Notes: generated from the sequence alone by a model not told the origin. A DNA stretch of 64,000 nucleotides from SLRI01 sp964393275 (GCA_964393275.1 CAYMTA010000005.1:62001-126000), one strand, 5' to 3'; positions 51,254 to 60,031 are shown, counted from the stretch's first letter. Program-made: numbers and translations.

Positions 51254-52603
51254 TCAATCTCGAAGGCCATGCTGGTTGAGGAGATCATAGAGGGTGGGGC
51301 GACTGATGCCGAGCAGCCGGGCGGCCCGCGAGATGTTGCCTTCCGCTCGCGCCAGAGCCCGGCGAAGGGCGCCGAGCTCGGCCCGCTCGCGCACCTGGCG
51401 CAGGTTGAGGACGGCGTAGTCCTCGCTCTCGATCGCGAGATCGAGATCGGCCCGGCCGATGCGCCGGCCCTCGCACATGATAATCGCCCGTTTCAGGCGG
51501 TTCTGCAGCTCGCGAACATTGCCGGGCCAGGCATAGGTGTCGATCGCGGCGAGCGCCTCGGCCGAGATGCCGATGCGCGGCTTGCCGAGCTCCGGACCGA
51601 ACCGCCCGAGGAAATGGCGGGCGAGCAGGAGCGCGTCGCCCGCCCGGTCGCGCAAAGGCGGGATCTCCAGGCTGAGCTCGGCCAGGCGGTAATAGAGGTC
51701 CTCGCGAAAGCTGCCCTGGGCGACGAGGTCCGAGAGGTGGCGATGGGTGGCCGAGACGACGCGGACGTCGATGGCGATCTCCTGACGGCCGCCGAGCCGC
51801 TCGACGACGCGCTCCTGGAGGAAGCGCAGGAGCTTGGCCTGGAGGTCGAGCGACAGATCGCCGATCTCGTCGAGAAAGAGGGTGCCGCGATCGGCCAGCT
51901 CGATCTTGCCCGGCGTCTGGCGAAAGGCTCCGGTGAAGGCGCCGCGCTCGTAGCCGAAGAGCTCGGCCTCGAGCAGGGTCGGTGGAATGGCGGCGCAGTT
52001 GATCGCAACGAAGCGGCGGTCGCGGCGCGGGCTGAGGGCGTGCAGCGCGTGCGCCACGAGCTCCTTGCCGGTGCCGCTCTCGCCGAGGAGGGCGACGCTC
52101 ACATCGGTCGGGCTCGCCCGCTCGAGCGCCTTGTAGAGCTTCAGCATCACCGGGCTGTCGCCGATCATGCCCGGCATCCGGCTCGGCAAGGCGCGCGCCT
52201 GCAGGCGCTCGTTCTCGGCCTCCAGCTCGCCGACATAGAAGGCACGGGCGAGCAGCAGGCCGAGCTGGTCCGGGTCCACCGGCTTCTGATGGAAGTCGTG
52301 GGCGCCGGCAGCGATGGCGTCGAGCGCGTGCTGGCGCCCCTCCTGGCCGGTCATCACGACGATCTTGGTGGATGGCACGAGATCGAGAACCTGGCGCAGC
52401 GTGGCGAATCCCTCGCTGACGCCGGCCGGATCGGGGGGCAGACCGAGATCGAGCAGCACGACCTTCGGCTCCTCGGCACGCAATATGGCCAGCGCCTCCT
52501 CGCGGCTCGTGGCCGGCAGCACCTCGAAAGCTTCGAGCGCCCAGCGGAGCTGCTTCTGCAGCGCCTGATCGTCCTCGACCACGAGCAGACGCCGATTGGT
52601 CAT
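51254..52603 (-). CDS. prsR: Sigma-54-dependent response regulator PrsR-like
   Basis: 449 residues. Receiver (VVEDDQALQKQLRWAL, Asp in VLLDLGLPPDP, MTGQEGRQHALDAIAAGAHDFHQKPVD), then an AAA+ domain with Walker A GESGTGKE, the sigma-54 contact GAFTGA, Walker B LFLDEIGDL, and a Fis-type HTH (GNISRAARLLGISRPTLYDLL). The receiver sequence matches the PrsR family paired with PrsK in exosortase/PEP-CTERM and exopolysaccharide loci. It needs sigma-54. The ATG overlaps the prsK stop. Confidence in the Prs name rests on the pair and the neighbouring polymerase. Confidence 0.88.
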   Translation of the reverse strand: MTNRRLLVVEDDQALQKQLRWALEAFEVLPATSREEALAILRAEEPKVVLLDLGLPPDPAGVSEGFATLRQVLDLVPSTKIVVMTGQEGRQHALDAIAAGAHDFHQKPVDPDQLGLLLARAFYVGELEAENERLQARALPSRMPGMIGDSPVMLKLYKALERASPTDVSVALLGESGTGKELVAHALHALSPRRDRRFVAINCAAIPPTLLEAELFGYERGAFTGAFRQTPGKIELADRGTLFLDEIGDLSLDLQAKLLRFLQERVVERLGGRQEIAIDVRVVSATHRHLSDLVAQGSFREDLYYRLAELSLEIPPLRDRAGDALLLARHFLGRFGPELGKPRIGISAEALAAIDTYAWPGNVRELQNRLKRAIIMCEGRRIGRADLDLAIESEDYAVLNLRQVRERAELGALRRALARAEGNISRAARLLGISRPTLYDLLNQHGLRD

Positions 52604-54579
52604 GCGGCGGCTTCCTCGAGGCACGGCAAATGCAGGGCCAGGACCGTGCCGCGGCCCGGCCGGCTGACCAGCTCGAATCGGCCGCCGACGCGCTCGACGG
52701 TATGCCGGGCCTGATCGAGGCCGAGGCCGAGACCATCGGGCTTGCTGCTCGAGAAGGGACGGCCGCGGCCGGCGGCGTCGACGAGGCCGGGCGGCAGGCC
52801 CGGACCGTCATCCTGGACGAGCACGGTCGCCATGCGCTCGCGCCGCTCGAGGCCGAGGGTCAGGCGCCCCTCGGGACCGATGGCGCCGAGCGCGTTGTCG
52901 ATCAGATGGTCGATGGCGGCCTCCAGCGCCTCCGCCTCGACCCGGGCCGCGAGCGGCGGCAAGGGCTCGGCCAGGGTGAGGCGCCGGTCGGCGCGGCGCC
53001 GGGCGAGGTCGCGCAGGAGCGGCGCCAGCGCCACCTGCTCGAGCCGCGGCTGGCGCTCGTTGCGGAGCTGGGCGATCAGCCGGCCCAGGCGGTCGGCCGA
53101 GGCCTCGAGCGTCTCCAGGAGGTCATCGTAGAAGGCCGGGTTGTTCCGATGCCGGCGGGCATTGGCAAGGGTCAGCGCCAGTCCGCTCGCAACATTCTTC
53201 AGGTCGTGCATGATATACGCGAAGCGGCGCGTGAAATTCTCGAACTGGCGCGCCTCGGCGAGCTGCCGGGCGGTCTCGTCCTCGGCCAGATAGGAGGCTG
53301 CCTGGCGTGCCGCCAGCCGCAGCAGCTCGCGGTCCTCTTCGTCGAGATGGCGCTGGCCGGGCGGGCTGGCGAGCACCAGAAGCCCGAAGAGCGCCTCCTT
53401 GTGGATCAGCGGCAAGGCCAGCCAGGCAGCGGCGGGCCGGGGCAGGAAGGCCGGCCAGTGGCCGCCGCCGGGCAAGGGCTCGGCCATCGGCAAGGGTCCC
53501 TCGGCGGCGAGCAGCGCCGCCGCCAGAGCCGGCGCCCATCCGGCGGTCGCGATCGGCGGCGGCAAGGCGAGGCTGGCGAGACGACGGAAGCGGGCGTCGG
53601 GCTCGACCAGCCAGATGCCGCCGCCGGGCGCCCCGATCGTGCCGGCGACGGCGCGGATGACACGTTCCGGCAGATCGTCGCTCGGCCGCGGATCGGCGCC
53701 GGTGAGCACGTCGACGAAGTCCGGCCAGACCCGCCGGTAGTCATGGCGATGCACCGGCAAGTGGCGGCGCAGCCAGGCATCGAGCCGCGCCCCCGCCCCG
53801 GGTGCGAGGGCGAGGGCGAGCACGAGAACAGCGGCAGGCATACCGGCGGCGAGCGCCGTGGCGGCCCCGAGGCGGGGGCCGAGCCACCCGGAACCGGCAC
53901 CCACCGCGAGCAGGCCGGCCATGGTCAGCAGGGACAAGCAAGCCAGCCGGCGGACCTCGGCCGAAGGCACGATGCGGCCCGGCCGCGCGGCCACGGCGCT
54001 GCCGGCGACCAGGATCAGCGGCACGAGGCAGGCCCGCAGCATCGGCCGCGCCGCCTCGGTCGCCGGAAGAAGGGGGGCCTCGGCCAAGGCGAGAACAGCG
54101 ATCAGGAGATCGTAGGCGAAGCCCAGGCCGAGGCCGAGCAGCAGAAGCCGCCGGCCGGCCTCGCTCGGCACCGCGGCGAAACCCAGCGTGAGCACCAGGA
54201 AGAGACCGACCATGGCCGCACCGGCGGTGGCCATCAGCCAGGGATCGACAGGTGCCATCAGGGCCATGGCACCAACCAGCACGAGGGCGGCGGCGGCAAG
54301 CCAGCGGCCGGCCGAATCGGCAAGGGCGTGGCTGAGGACGGCGAGGCAGGCGGCCCAGCTGGCGGTTTCGACGAGGCCCGCCGGCCGGGCCGCGACCGAG
54401 CCGAGAAGGGCGGTGGCGAAGCCGGCCAAGGCACCGGCCAGGACGGCGATGATCAAGGGAATGCTCGGCCCCGGCGCCGTCGTCGGCTGACGACGGCCGA
54501 GAAGAAGGGCGAGGCAGAGATAGCCGAAGCCGCCGACCATCCCGGCCGCTCCGGCGAGCTGACCGGCGAGACCGGTCAC
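52600..54579 (-). CDS. prsK: Membrane histidine kinase PrsK-like
   Basis: 659 residues. About nine membrane helices (10-285), a GAF-like domain (FVDVLTGADPRPSDDLPERVIRAVA ... WLALPLIHKEALFGLLVL), an H-box FAYIMHDLKNVASGLALTLANARRH, and an ATPase domain with DHLIDNALGAIG, QDDGPGLPP and PFSSSKPDGLGLGL. HDLKN is typical of the PrsK group. GTG at 54579 with GGAGG 6 nt upstream is preferred over GTG two codons earlier. It would phosphorylate PrsR to switch on envelope or exopolysaccharide genes. Confidence 0.87.
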   Translation of the reverse strand: MTGLAGQLAGAAGMVGGFGYLCLALLLGRRQPTTAPGPSIPLIIAVLAGALAGFATALLGSVAARPAGLVETASWAACLAVLSHALADSAGRWLAAAALVLVGAMALMAPVDPWLMATAGAAMVGLFLVLTLGFAAVPSEAGRRLLLLGLGLGFAYDLLIAVLALAEAPLLPATEAARPMLRACLVPLILVAGSAVAARPGRIVPSAEVRRLACLSLLTMAGLLAVGAGSGWLGPRLGAATALAAGMPAAVLVLALALAPGAGARLDAWLRRHLPVHRHDYRRVWPDFVDVLTGADPRPSDDLPERVIRAVAGTIGAPGGGIWLVEPDARFRRLASLALPPPIATAGWAPALAAALLAAEGPLPMAEPLPGGGHWPAFLPRPAAAWLALPLIHKEALFGLLVLASPPGQRHLDEEDRELLRLAARQAASYLAEDETARQLAEARQFENFTRRFAYIMHDLKNVASGLALTLANARRHRNNPAFYDDLLETLEASADRLGRLIAQLRNERQPRLEQVALAPLLRDLARRRADRRLTLAEPLPPLAARVEAEALEAAIDHLIDNALGAIGPEGRLTLGLERRERMATVLVQDDGPGLPPGLVDAAGRGRPFSSSKPDGLGLGLDQARHTVERVGGRFELVSRPGRGTVLALHLPCLEEAAA

Positions 54580-54869
54580 GGACACCCTCCGCCGTGGCGG
54601 GCTCCCGCCTCTCGCCGGGCGATCCCTGGCCGCCCGAACGCCGTGCCCGAACCGGTCGCCGACCCGACCCCGACCAACGGGGCGGCCGGGGCGACGCTTC
54701 CTTGGGTTTCGTTCTCGACCATGCTCAATCCGCGGCGGCAACAAGGGGCTGATAGATCGTCGGGAATGCTCGCGCTCGGCGAGCTTGCCGCACCTCGTAT
54801 CATGCTACCGCAGCACGTCGAGCAAGCGCTGATCCGAAGGATCCGCTCCCGTGCTCCGCCGAGGCTGGC

Positions 54870-56132
54870 TCAGGCGGGACGCGGCTCGGCTCCGGATGGC
54901 TCTGTCATGCCGTCGCGGGCCACCGTGGATGGCCGACAGGATGCCAGATCCCCGGCCCGCTGATGCGCCAGCGCCTCCAGCCGCAACCGTTCCTCCTGCA
55001 CCGCCAGGAGCAGGAGGAGGCCGTAGAGCGTCGACAGCTTCTCGCCGAGGAAGACGCTGGTCACCCCGCCCAGGAGGCAGAAGATGGTGAGGCAGAGCGT
55101 GTAGGACACGAGGCCGGTATCGCGTTGGAAGCGCAAGCCGCGCTGCATCAGGGCGAGGAGGAGGAAGGTGTAGAGCACGGCCCCGACCAGGCCGGATTCG
55201 AAGGTCACCTGCAGCCAGAGATTGTGCGCGTGGCCGGGTGACCAGTTGTTGTAGAAGCTGGCGAAGTAGTCTTGGTAGGTGCCGAAGCCGAAGCCGAGAA
55301 AGGGCGCCTTGGCGATCTCGCGCAGCGTCATCTCCCAGATGATGGTGCGGCCGGAAAGGGTCTCCTCCTGGCCGCGGCTGATCATCGGCAGGATGACGTC
55401 GACGGCGACATAAAGGGCGGCCCCGATGGTGATCCCGGCGAGGAGCACCCAGATCCGCTTCGGCCCCTTGATGTGGAAGAAGTAGACGACGAAGACCGTC
55501 ACCACGAAGAAGGCGGTGAGCGAGCGGCCCTGGGTCGCCAGCAGCGTGACGAGCGAGGCCAGGATGAAGGCCGTCATGCGGCCGCGATGCGGCGCCACAC
55601 CGGCGGTCTGCCGGTTGAGCTGCCAGACGAGCCCGAGGATCACCCCGGCGATCACGACCAGGGCCAGCATCTGCGGGTGCGCCATGACCCCCTTGAGCCG
55701 CCACTGCGAGCGGTCGAGCACCACCCAGTCCTGCCCGGCGGCCGCGCCGGCCCAGCTCCAGGCATAGACGATGCAGAGGCAGCCGACGAAGGCCAGCGCC
55801 GTGCGGTAGGGGCGCTCCTCGGAGAGGGCGAGGGCGGCGGCAAAGGCGAGCCAGAGCAGGATGATGTGGCTGCGCCCGCCGGCCGGCGCCACCGACCAGA
55901 ACTGGACGATGCCGAGCCAGACGAGGTTGAGCGCCATGAGCAGGACGACCGGGCTGACCAGGAGCTTCCAGTTGACGCGCAGAAGATTGGGCGTGCGCAG
56001 CAGCAGGATCAGGCTCAGGAGGGCGAGCACCAGCGGCGGCCAGATGCGGTTCTCCTCCTCGCCGACGCGGATGAAATGCGCGTTGATGAGGAAGATCGCG
56101 AGCATGAAGAGCAGAAGCGTGAGGACGCGCAT
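54870..56132 (-). CDS. O-antigen ligase / polymerase family membrane protein
   Basis: 420 residues with about eleven hydrophobic helices. The long periplasmic loop with SGRTIIWEMTLREIAKAPFLGFGFGTYQDYF and SPGHAHNLWLQVTFESGLVGAVLY is the Wzy/WaaL signature (Arg and HNxxL motif). It joins or polymerises undecaprenyl-linked glycans in the periplasm. The last 45 residues are cytoplasmic and unconserved. Lies 290 nt upstream of prsK, same strand, consistent with an exopolysaccharide role. Confidence 0.87.
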   Translation of the reverse strand: MRVLTLLLFMLAIFLINAHFIRVGEEENRIWPPLVLALLSLILLLRTPNLLRVNWKLLVSPVVLLMALNLVWLGIVQFWSVAPAGGRSHIILLWLAFAAALALSEERPYRTALAFVGCLCIVYAWSWAGAAAGQDWVVLDRSQWRLKGVMAHPQMLALVVIAGVILGLVWQLNRQTAGVAPHRGRMTAFILASLVTLLATQGRSLTAFFVVTVFVVYFFHIKGPKRIWVLLAGITIGAALYVAVDVILPMISRGQEETLSGRTIIWEMTLREIAKAPFLGFGFGTYQDYFASFYNNWSPGHAHNLWLQVTFESGLVGAVLYTFLLLALMQRGLRFQRDTGLVSYTLCLTIFCLLGGVTSVFLGEKLSTLYGLLLLLAVQEERLRLEALAHQRAGDLASCRPSTVARDGMTEPSGAEPRPA

Positions 56133-56271
56133 GGCTGGCCGTTCGAAAGGCGGGCTGAACGGAGGATGACAGGCTTTCCTTTAGGTTTCGTTAGCCGCCC
56201 CCGGCAATCGCCACTCGCGCCGGCCCACCCGACTGTACGGGTGCCCGTTAACAAACGCTTGCAACCGGTGC

Positions 56272-56835
56272 TCAGATCTCGGGCGTATGGCGCAGGCGGA
56301 CGATTCGTCCGGCACCGTAGCGGCGCTCGTCGATCGGCGTGAAGCCGGCGGGCGGCGCGAAGGCCTCGCGGGCGGCGATCTCGACCACGACCAGCGCCGC
56401 CGGCTCGAGCCAGCCTTGCGCCACGAGGCCGGCGAGGCAGGCGGGGGCGAGGCCGCTGCCATAGGGCGGATCGAGATAGGCGATGGCGAAGGGCTCATTG
56501 GTCCGCGGCAACCGGGTGGCGTCGGCGACGAGGAGCCGGGTCCGGTCGGCTTCGCCGAGCTTCTCGATGTTGCGCCTGGCCGTGGCCGCTGCCCGACGGT
56601 CGGATTCGACCAGGCAAAGGGCGGCGGCGCCGCGCGACAGGGCCTCGAGGCCGATCGCACCCGAGCCGGCGAAGAGGTCGAGGAATCGGCAATCCTGGAG
56701 CCTTGGCTCGCCATGCCCGAGCATGCTGAAGACCGCCTCGCGCAGCCGCTCGGCGCTCGGCCGGACGGCGTCGCCCGGCGGCACCTCGAGGCGGCGGCCG
56801 CGATGCCGGCCGGCGATGATCCGGGGCGGGCTCAA
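56272..56835 (-). CDS. rsmD: 16S rRNA (guanine966-N2) methyltransferase
   Basis: 187 residues. N-terminal RIIAGRHRGRRLEVPPG and RPSAERLREAVFSML match RsmD, SAM motif I is FLDLFAGSGAIGLEALSRGA, and the catalytic motif is AYLDPPYGSG. It methylates G966 in 16S rRNA. The first 4 nt overlap the rluB stop. Confidence 0.94.
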   Translation of the reverse strand: MSPPRIIAGRHRGRRLEVPPGDAVRPSAERLREAVFSMLGHGEPRLQDCRFLDLFAGSGAIGLEALSRGAAALCLVESDRRAAATARRNIEKLGEADRTRLLVADATRLPRTNEPFAIAYLDPPYGSGLAPACLAGLVAQGWLEPAALVVVEIAAREAFAPPAGFTPIDERRYGAGRIVRLRHTPEI

Positions 56836-57668
56836 GCCGGGCCGAGGGTCAGCCGCGTGAGGCGGCGCTCGTGGCTGTGGCTCTTCGATTCCGGCAAGGC
56901 GAGGCCGGCGCCGAGGCCGCCGAGCTGCTCCTTGAGCACCTTGGGCGTCACCTCCTCGAGGTCGCCGCGCGCCAGCCGGCCGAGCTGGAAGGGGCCGTAG
57001 GCGGTGCGGATGAGGCGGCTGACCTCGAGGCCGAGATGGCCGAGCACGCGCCGCACCTCGCGGTTCTTGCCCTCGCGCAGGCCCACCTTGAGCCAGGCAT
57101 TGGCGCCGGTGCGACTCTCCTCCTGGGCCTTGATCGGCCCGTAGCGGATGCCGTCGATCTCGATGCCTGCGGCGAGCGATTCCAGCGCGTTCCGATCGAC
57201 CGTGCCGTAGACCCGGACGCGATAGCGGCGCAGCCAGCCGGTCGCCGGCAGCTCGAGCAGGCGCTTGAGCCCGCCATCGTTGGTCAGCAGCAGGAGCCCC
57301 TCGGAGCTGAAGTCGAGCCGGCCGACCGGCATCAGCCGGGGCAGCTCGCCGGCCGCCGTGCGGGTCCGCAGCTTGTCGGCGACCGTCGGCCGGCCCTCCG
57401 GGTCGCGCGCCGTGGTCACCACGCCCGCGGGCTTGTGGTAGCGAAAGAGCCTGGCCGGCTCCGCCGCCTTCAGCCGCTCGCCGTCGATGCGGATCTCCTG
57501 CTCCTCGGTCACGTTGAGCGCCGGACTCTCGACAGTCCGCCCGTCGACCGCGACCCGGCCCTCGGCGATCAGCTTCTCGGCGTCGCGCCTCGAGCAGTAG
57601 CCGGCCCGGGCGATCCGCTTGGCGAGGCGCTCGCCGGCCGGGCGATCCGTGTCCACGATGCCGCTCAT
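56832..57668 (-). CDS. rluB: Ribosomal large subunit pseudouridine synthase B
   Basis: 278 residues. An N-terminal S4 RNA-binding domain (RLAKRIARAGYCSRRDAEKLIAEGRVAVDG) and the RsuA/RluB catalytic domain with RYHKPAGVVTT, the catalytic Asp in VGRLDFSSEGLLLLTNDG, and LREGKNREVRRVLGHLGLEVSRLIRTAYGPF. Makes pseudouridine in 23S rRNA helix 89-93 region. The ATG overlaps the stop of the upstream peptidase gene. The rluB-rsmD pair is common in alphaproteobacteria. Confidence 0.92.
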   Translation of the reverse strand: MSGIVDTDRPAGERLAKRIARAGYCSRRDAEKLIAEGRVAVDGRTVESPALNVTEEQEIRIDGERLKAAEPARLFRYHKPAGVVTTARDPEGRPTVADKLRTRTAAGELPRLMPVGRLDFSSEGLLLLTNDGGLKRLLELPATGWLRRYRVRVYGTVDRNALESLAAGIEIDGIRYGPIKAQEESRTGANAWLKVGLREGKNREVRRVLGHLGLEVSRLIRTAYGPFQLGRLARGDLEEVTPKVLKEQLGGLGAGLALPESKSHSHERRLTRLTLGPA

Positions 57669-58402
57669 CGCCCGGCCGCCCGCACGAGCGCCTGGAGGAT
57701 GGGCAGATCGCCCTCGCTGATCAGGAACTCGGGATGCCACTGGACGCCGAGGCAGAAGCGATAGCCCGGGTGCTCGATCGCCTCGACCACGCCGTCCGGG
57801 GCGGTGGCCGAGACCAGGACGCCAGGGCCCGTGCGGTCGGCCGCCTGGTGGTGGGCGCTGTTGACGGCCAGGACGTCATGGCCGCAGATCCGGTGCAGGA
57901 GCGAGCCCGGCACGATGTCGACCACGTGGCTCGCCTCGTTGCGCGGATTGGGCTGCTCGTGCGCCAGGGCGTCCGGGACGACGTCCGGGATGTGCTGGAT
58001 CAGCGTGCCGCCGAGCACGACATTGAGCAATTGCTGGCCGCCGCAGATGCCGAGCACCGGCAGGTCGCGGGCGAGGGCGCGCTCGGTGATCGCCCATTCG
58101 AAGGCGGTGCGCGCCGCCTTCAGATCGACGGTCGGGTGCCGCTCGACAGCACCGTAGAGGGCCGGATCGATGTCGAAGGCGCCACCGGTGACGATCAGGC
58201 CGTCGAGCTGGTCGAGATAGGCGTCGACCCGCGCTTGGGCCACATGCGGCAGGCCGAACGGCAGGCCGCCGGCGGCGAGCACGGCGTCGCCGTAGTTCTG
58301 GCGCAAGGCGTACCAGGGGAACTTCGAGTAGCCGCCGGGCTCCTCGCTGTCCAGGGTGATGCCGATGCGCGGGCGGGCGAGGTCGGGGGCGGGTTCTGGC
58401 AT
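57665..58402 (-). CDS. Class I glutamine amidotransferase-like gamma-glutamyl hydrolase (PuuD-like)
   Basis: 245 residues. Peptidase C26 family. Catalytic Cys in LGICGGQQLLNVVLGG and the His-Glu pair in GVQWHPEF; IVTGGAFDIDPALYG and AVNSAHHQAADR are typical. Related to gamma-glutamyl-GABA hydrolase, but no other putrescine genes are nearby, so the substrate is open. First gene of a coupled string with rluB and rsmD. Confidence 0.87.
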   Translation of the reverse strand: MPEPAPDLARPRIGITLDSEEPGGYSKFPWYALRQNYGDAVLAAGGLPFGLPHVAQARVDAYLDQLDGLIVTGGAFDIDPALYGAVERHPTVDLKAARTAFEWAITERALARDLPVLGICGGQQLLNVVLGGTLIQHIPDVVPDALAHEQPNPRNEASHVVDIVPGSLLHRICGHDVLAVNSAHHQAADRTGPGVLVSATAPDGVVEAIEHPGYRFCLGVQWHPEFLISEGDLPILQALVRAAGR

Positions 58403-58483
58403 GGCCGAGAGGTAGGGCCTCGGGCAGGCGGCCGCAAGCGGCTCCTGCCAAGCCTCGCCAGGGGCGCCGGCCAGCGCCTGGAT

Positions 58484-58607
58484 CAGGCGGATGGTGCCCG
58501 AGATCGGCCGGAGCCGGGCGGGGGGTGGCCTGGCGGACGAGCGGCGCCAGGCGGATGGTGCCCGAGATCGGCCGGAGCCGGGTGGTGGCCTGGCGGACGA
58601 GCGGCGC
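58484..58607. repeat. Tandem duplication, about 64 bp unit, two copies
   Basis: Copy 1 at 58484-58547 and copy 2 at 58548-58607 both run from CAGGCGGATGGTGCCCGAG to GGACGAGCGGCGC. They are nearly identical but copy 2 is 4 nt shorter in a G-rich tract, which excludes a continuous coding repeat. Confidence 0.8.
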
Positions 58608-58733
58608 CGCCGCCGCCATCGGCCGGCCCGCGGCCATCCCGGCGAGCTGGCCGAGGGCGGTGCCGGCGGATCGGACCCGGCCCCTCATGTCAGGAATTAT
58701 AGCCTATCCCTGTCCGGAACGCAAGCCCGGCGC

Positions 58734-58925
58734 GGGTTCGCTCGGCAATCCGGCACGGGCTCGGGGTGCCGCCTGCCAGCGGAGCGGCGGAATGGCGAAA
58801 AAGTCTTTTGTTACGGCAGGTTGGCCACGCTTGGGTTCGTTCGCGGCGGCTTGGGTTCGTTCGTCGATCCGGCGGGTTTGCTCGCGCTTTCGTGGGTTCG
58901 TTCGTCGGCTTGGCGGGTTCGCTCG
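58734..58925. repeat. Phased 11-mer repeats GGGTT(C/T)G(C/T)TCG
   Basis: Six copies begin at 58734, 58833, 58853, 58874, 58894 and 58915. The last five are spaced 20, 21, 20 and 21 bp, close to two helical turns, with variable sequence between. Confidence 0.75.
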
Positions 58926-58933
58926 TGGCGGAT

Positions 58934-59079
58934 TGTTGCGTCGGATGCAACATTGGTCATAACAATGATGCGCCAGACGCACCAACCCGAGGAGACTGTT
59001 GCACCGGATGCAACAACCCGAGGCCGGCTGTTGCACCGGGTGCAACAACCCGAGGCCGGCTGTTGCATCGGGTGCAACA
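58934..59079. repeat. Palindromic repeat array TGTTGCAyC-GG-GTGCAACA type
   Basis: Four 19 bp imperfect palindromes at 58934-58952, 58997-59015, 59029-59047 and 59061-59079. The last three have an exact 32 bp period, and the 13 bp between them (ACCCGAGGCCGGC) is identical in both gaps. Each palindrome has TGTTGC/GCAACA arms and could form a hairpin or a dimeric protein site. Confidence 0.8.
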
Positions 59080-59343
59080 GCGGGCGGGCCGGATGGGGCC
59101 GACGGCGATCAAATCGGCGCGGTCGGGCCGGCTCGGCTCGGGCCGTATCAGGCGGCGAGATCGGTGGTGGCGAGGAGGGGCTCGACCCTGGACAGGACGA
59201 GGGCCGGTGATGAAGCCGGGGTAGGCCGCCGGGGCCGGACCTCGGCTGTGGCGCAAGCGTCACGAGGGACTCTGGCGTTCCCTGCATCGATCACGCCGTC
59301 GCCGAGCCGCCGGAGCTCGACCAAGGCCCCCGTCCACGCCTTC

Positions 59344-59655
59344 TCAAGAGGGTGGTGCGCCCTGCAGCAATGGCCCGAGATCACGAGCCGAATGCAGCAC
59401 GCGAATGAAGACGACCTCCCCGGCAGGCTCGTCGATCATGTAGAACATCAGATAACGTCCCTCGACGGTCATGCGCACATCTGGCCGAAGATCGTGCCGG
59501 CTGGCACCGATGAAGGGTGTCTCGGCCACCCTGCGCGCCCGTTCGAGGAACTGGTCGACAACTCGACCGGCAGCGGGGGGATTGTCAGCGGCGATGTGAG
59601 CGAAGATGTCGTCGAGATCGCGTTGCGCGAGCCTGGTGAAGCGATAACGATACAT
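59344..59655 (-). CDS. ParE/RelE-family toxin
   Basis: 103 residues. RYRFTRLAQRDLDDIFAHIAADNPPAAGRVVDQFLERARRVAETP, then HDLRPDVRMTVEGRYLMFYMIDE and VFIRVLHSARDLGPLL follow the ParE pattern (N-terminal helical hairpin, C-terminal strand with Arg/His). ParE toxins poison gyrase, RelE cuts mRNA; this sequence is closer to ParE. It starts 5 nt after the antitoxin stop, the usual antitoxin-first order. The stop lies at the edge of the repeat region. Confidence 0.85.
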   Translation of the reverse strand: MYRYRFTRLAQRDLDDIFAHIAADNPPAAGRVVDQFLERARRVAETPFIGASRHDLRPDVRMTVEGRYLMFYMIDEPAGEVVFIRVLHSARDLGPLLQGAPPS

Positions 59656-59660
59656 ACGGC

Positions 59661-59885
59661 CTATGAGGCGTATTTCTGCCTGAACGTCGCGAACATGTCC
59701 TCGCCGTCGACCGTCTCGCCGTCGCGAGCCTGCTCGATCCCCGCGTCGAGATCGCACCGCAGGGCCGCCAGCTTCGCCGCCTCGATCTCGCCAAGCCGTT
59801 GCCCGAGCGCCCGGAGCGCCTCTTCCCGCTCCTCCTCGGGAAAAGCCTCGAGCCGATCAGCCAGTGACTTGAGCATCTGGTTCAT
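59661..59885 (-). CDS. Antitoxin partner of the ParE-like toxin
   Basis: 74 residues. The helical N-terminal part (SLADRLEAFPEEEREEALRALGQRLGEIEAAKLAAL) is unusual, without an obvious ribbon-helix-helix, while the C-terminal part LDAGIEQARDGETVDGEDMFATFRQKYA is the toxin-wrapping tail common in ParD-type antitoxins. GGAGGG sits 3 nt before the ATG. It probably neutralises the toxin and represses the pair through the DNA upstream. Confidence 0.78.
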   Translation of the reverse strand: MNQMLKSLADRLEAFPEEEREEALRALGQRLGEIEAAKLAALRCDLDAGIEQARDGETVDGEDMFATFRQKYAS

Positions 59886-60031
59886 ACACCCTCCATACCA
59901 CGCTCGCCGGCTCAATCGCGACGGATTTTGTGGTGATATTGATCGGCATCGAGCGTACCAAGTCATAGCCAAGAGCGACGGAGGCCGCGCAGTTATGGTC
60001 AACGCCACCGATGGTCGGCCGTCACGACACG

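Larger units (their letters stand above)
58403..59343. other. 940 bp gene-free region rich in repeats
   Basis: Between the amidotransferase start and the toxin stop no frame looks coding: open frames here are repeat-driven and lack ribosome sites. It contains three repeat families listed separately (58484-58607, 58734-58925, 58934-59079). The remaining part 59080-59343 is GC-rich with nothing recognised. Confidence 0.65.

Noticed and set aside
58997..59079. Short CRISPR-like array (regular 32 bp period)
   Set aside because: The intervening 13 bp are identical, the repeat itself is a palindrome with variable centre, and there are no cas genes; it is a tandem palindromic repeat.
58491..59210. 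Plus-strand open frames across the repeat region
   Set aside because: They encode only frame-shifted translations of the repeats; the 32 bp and 64 bp periods are not multiples of three.
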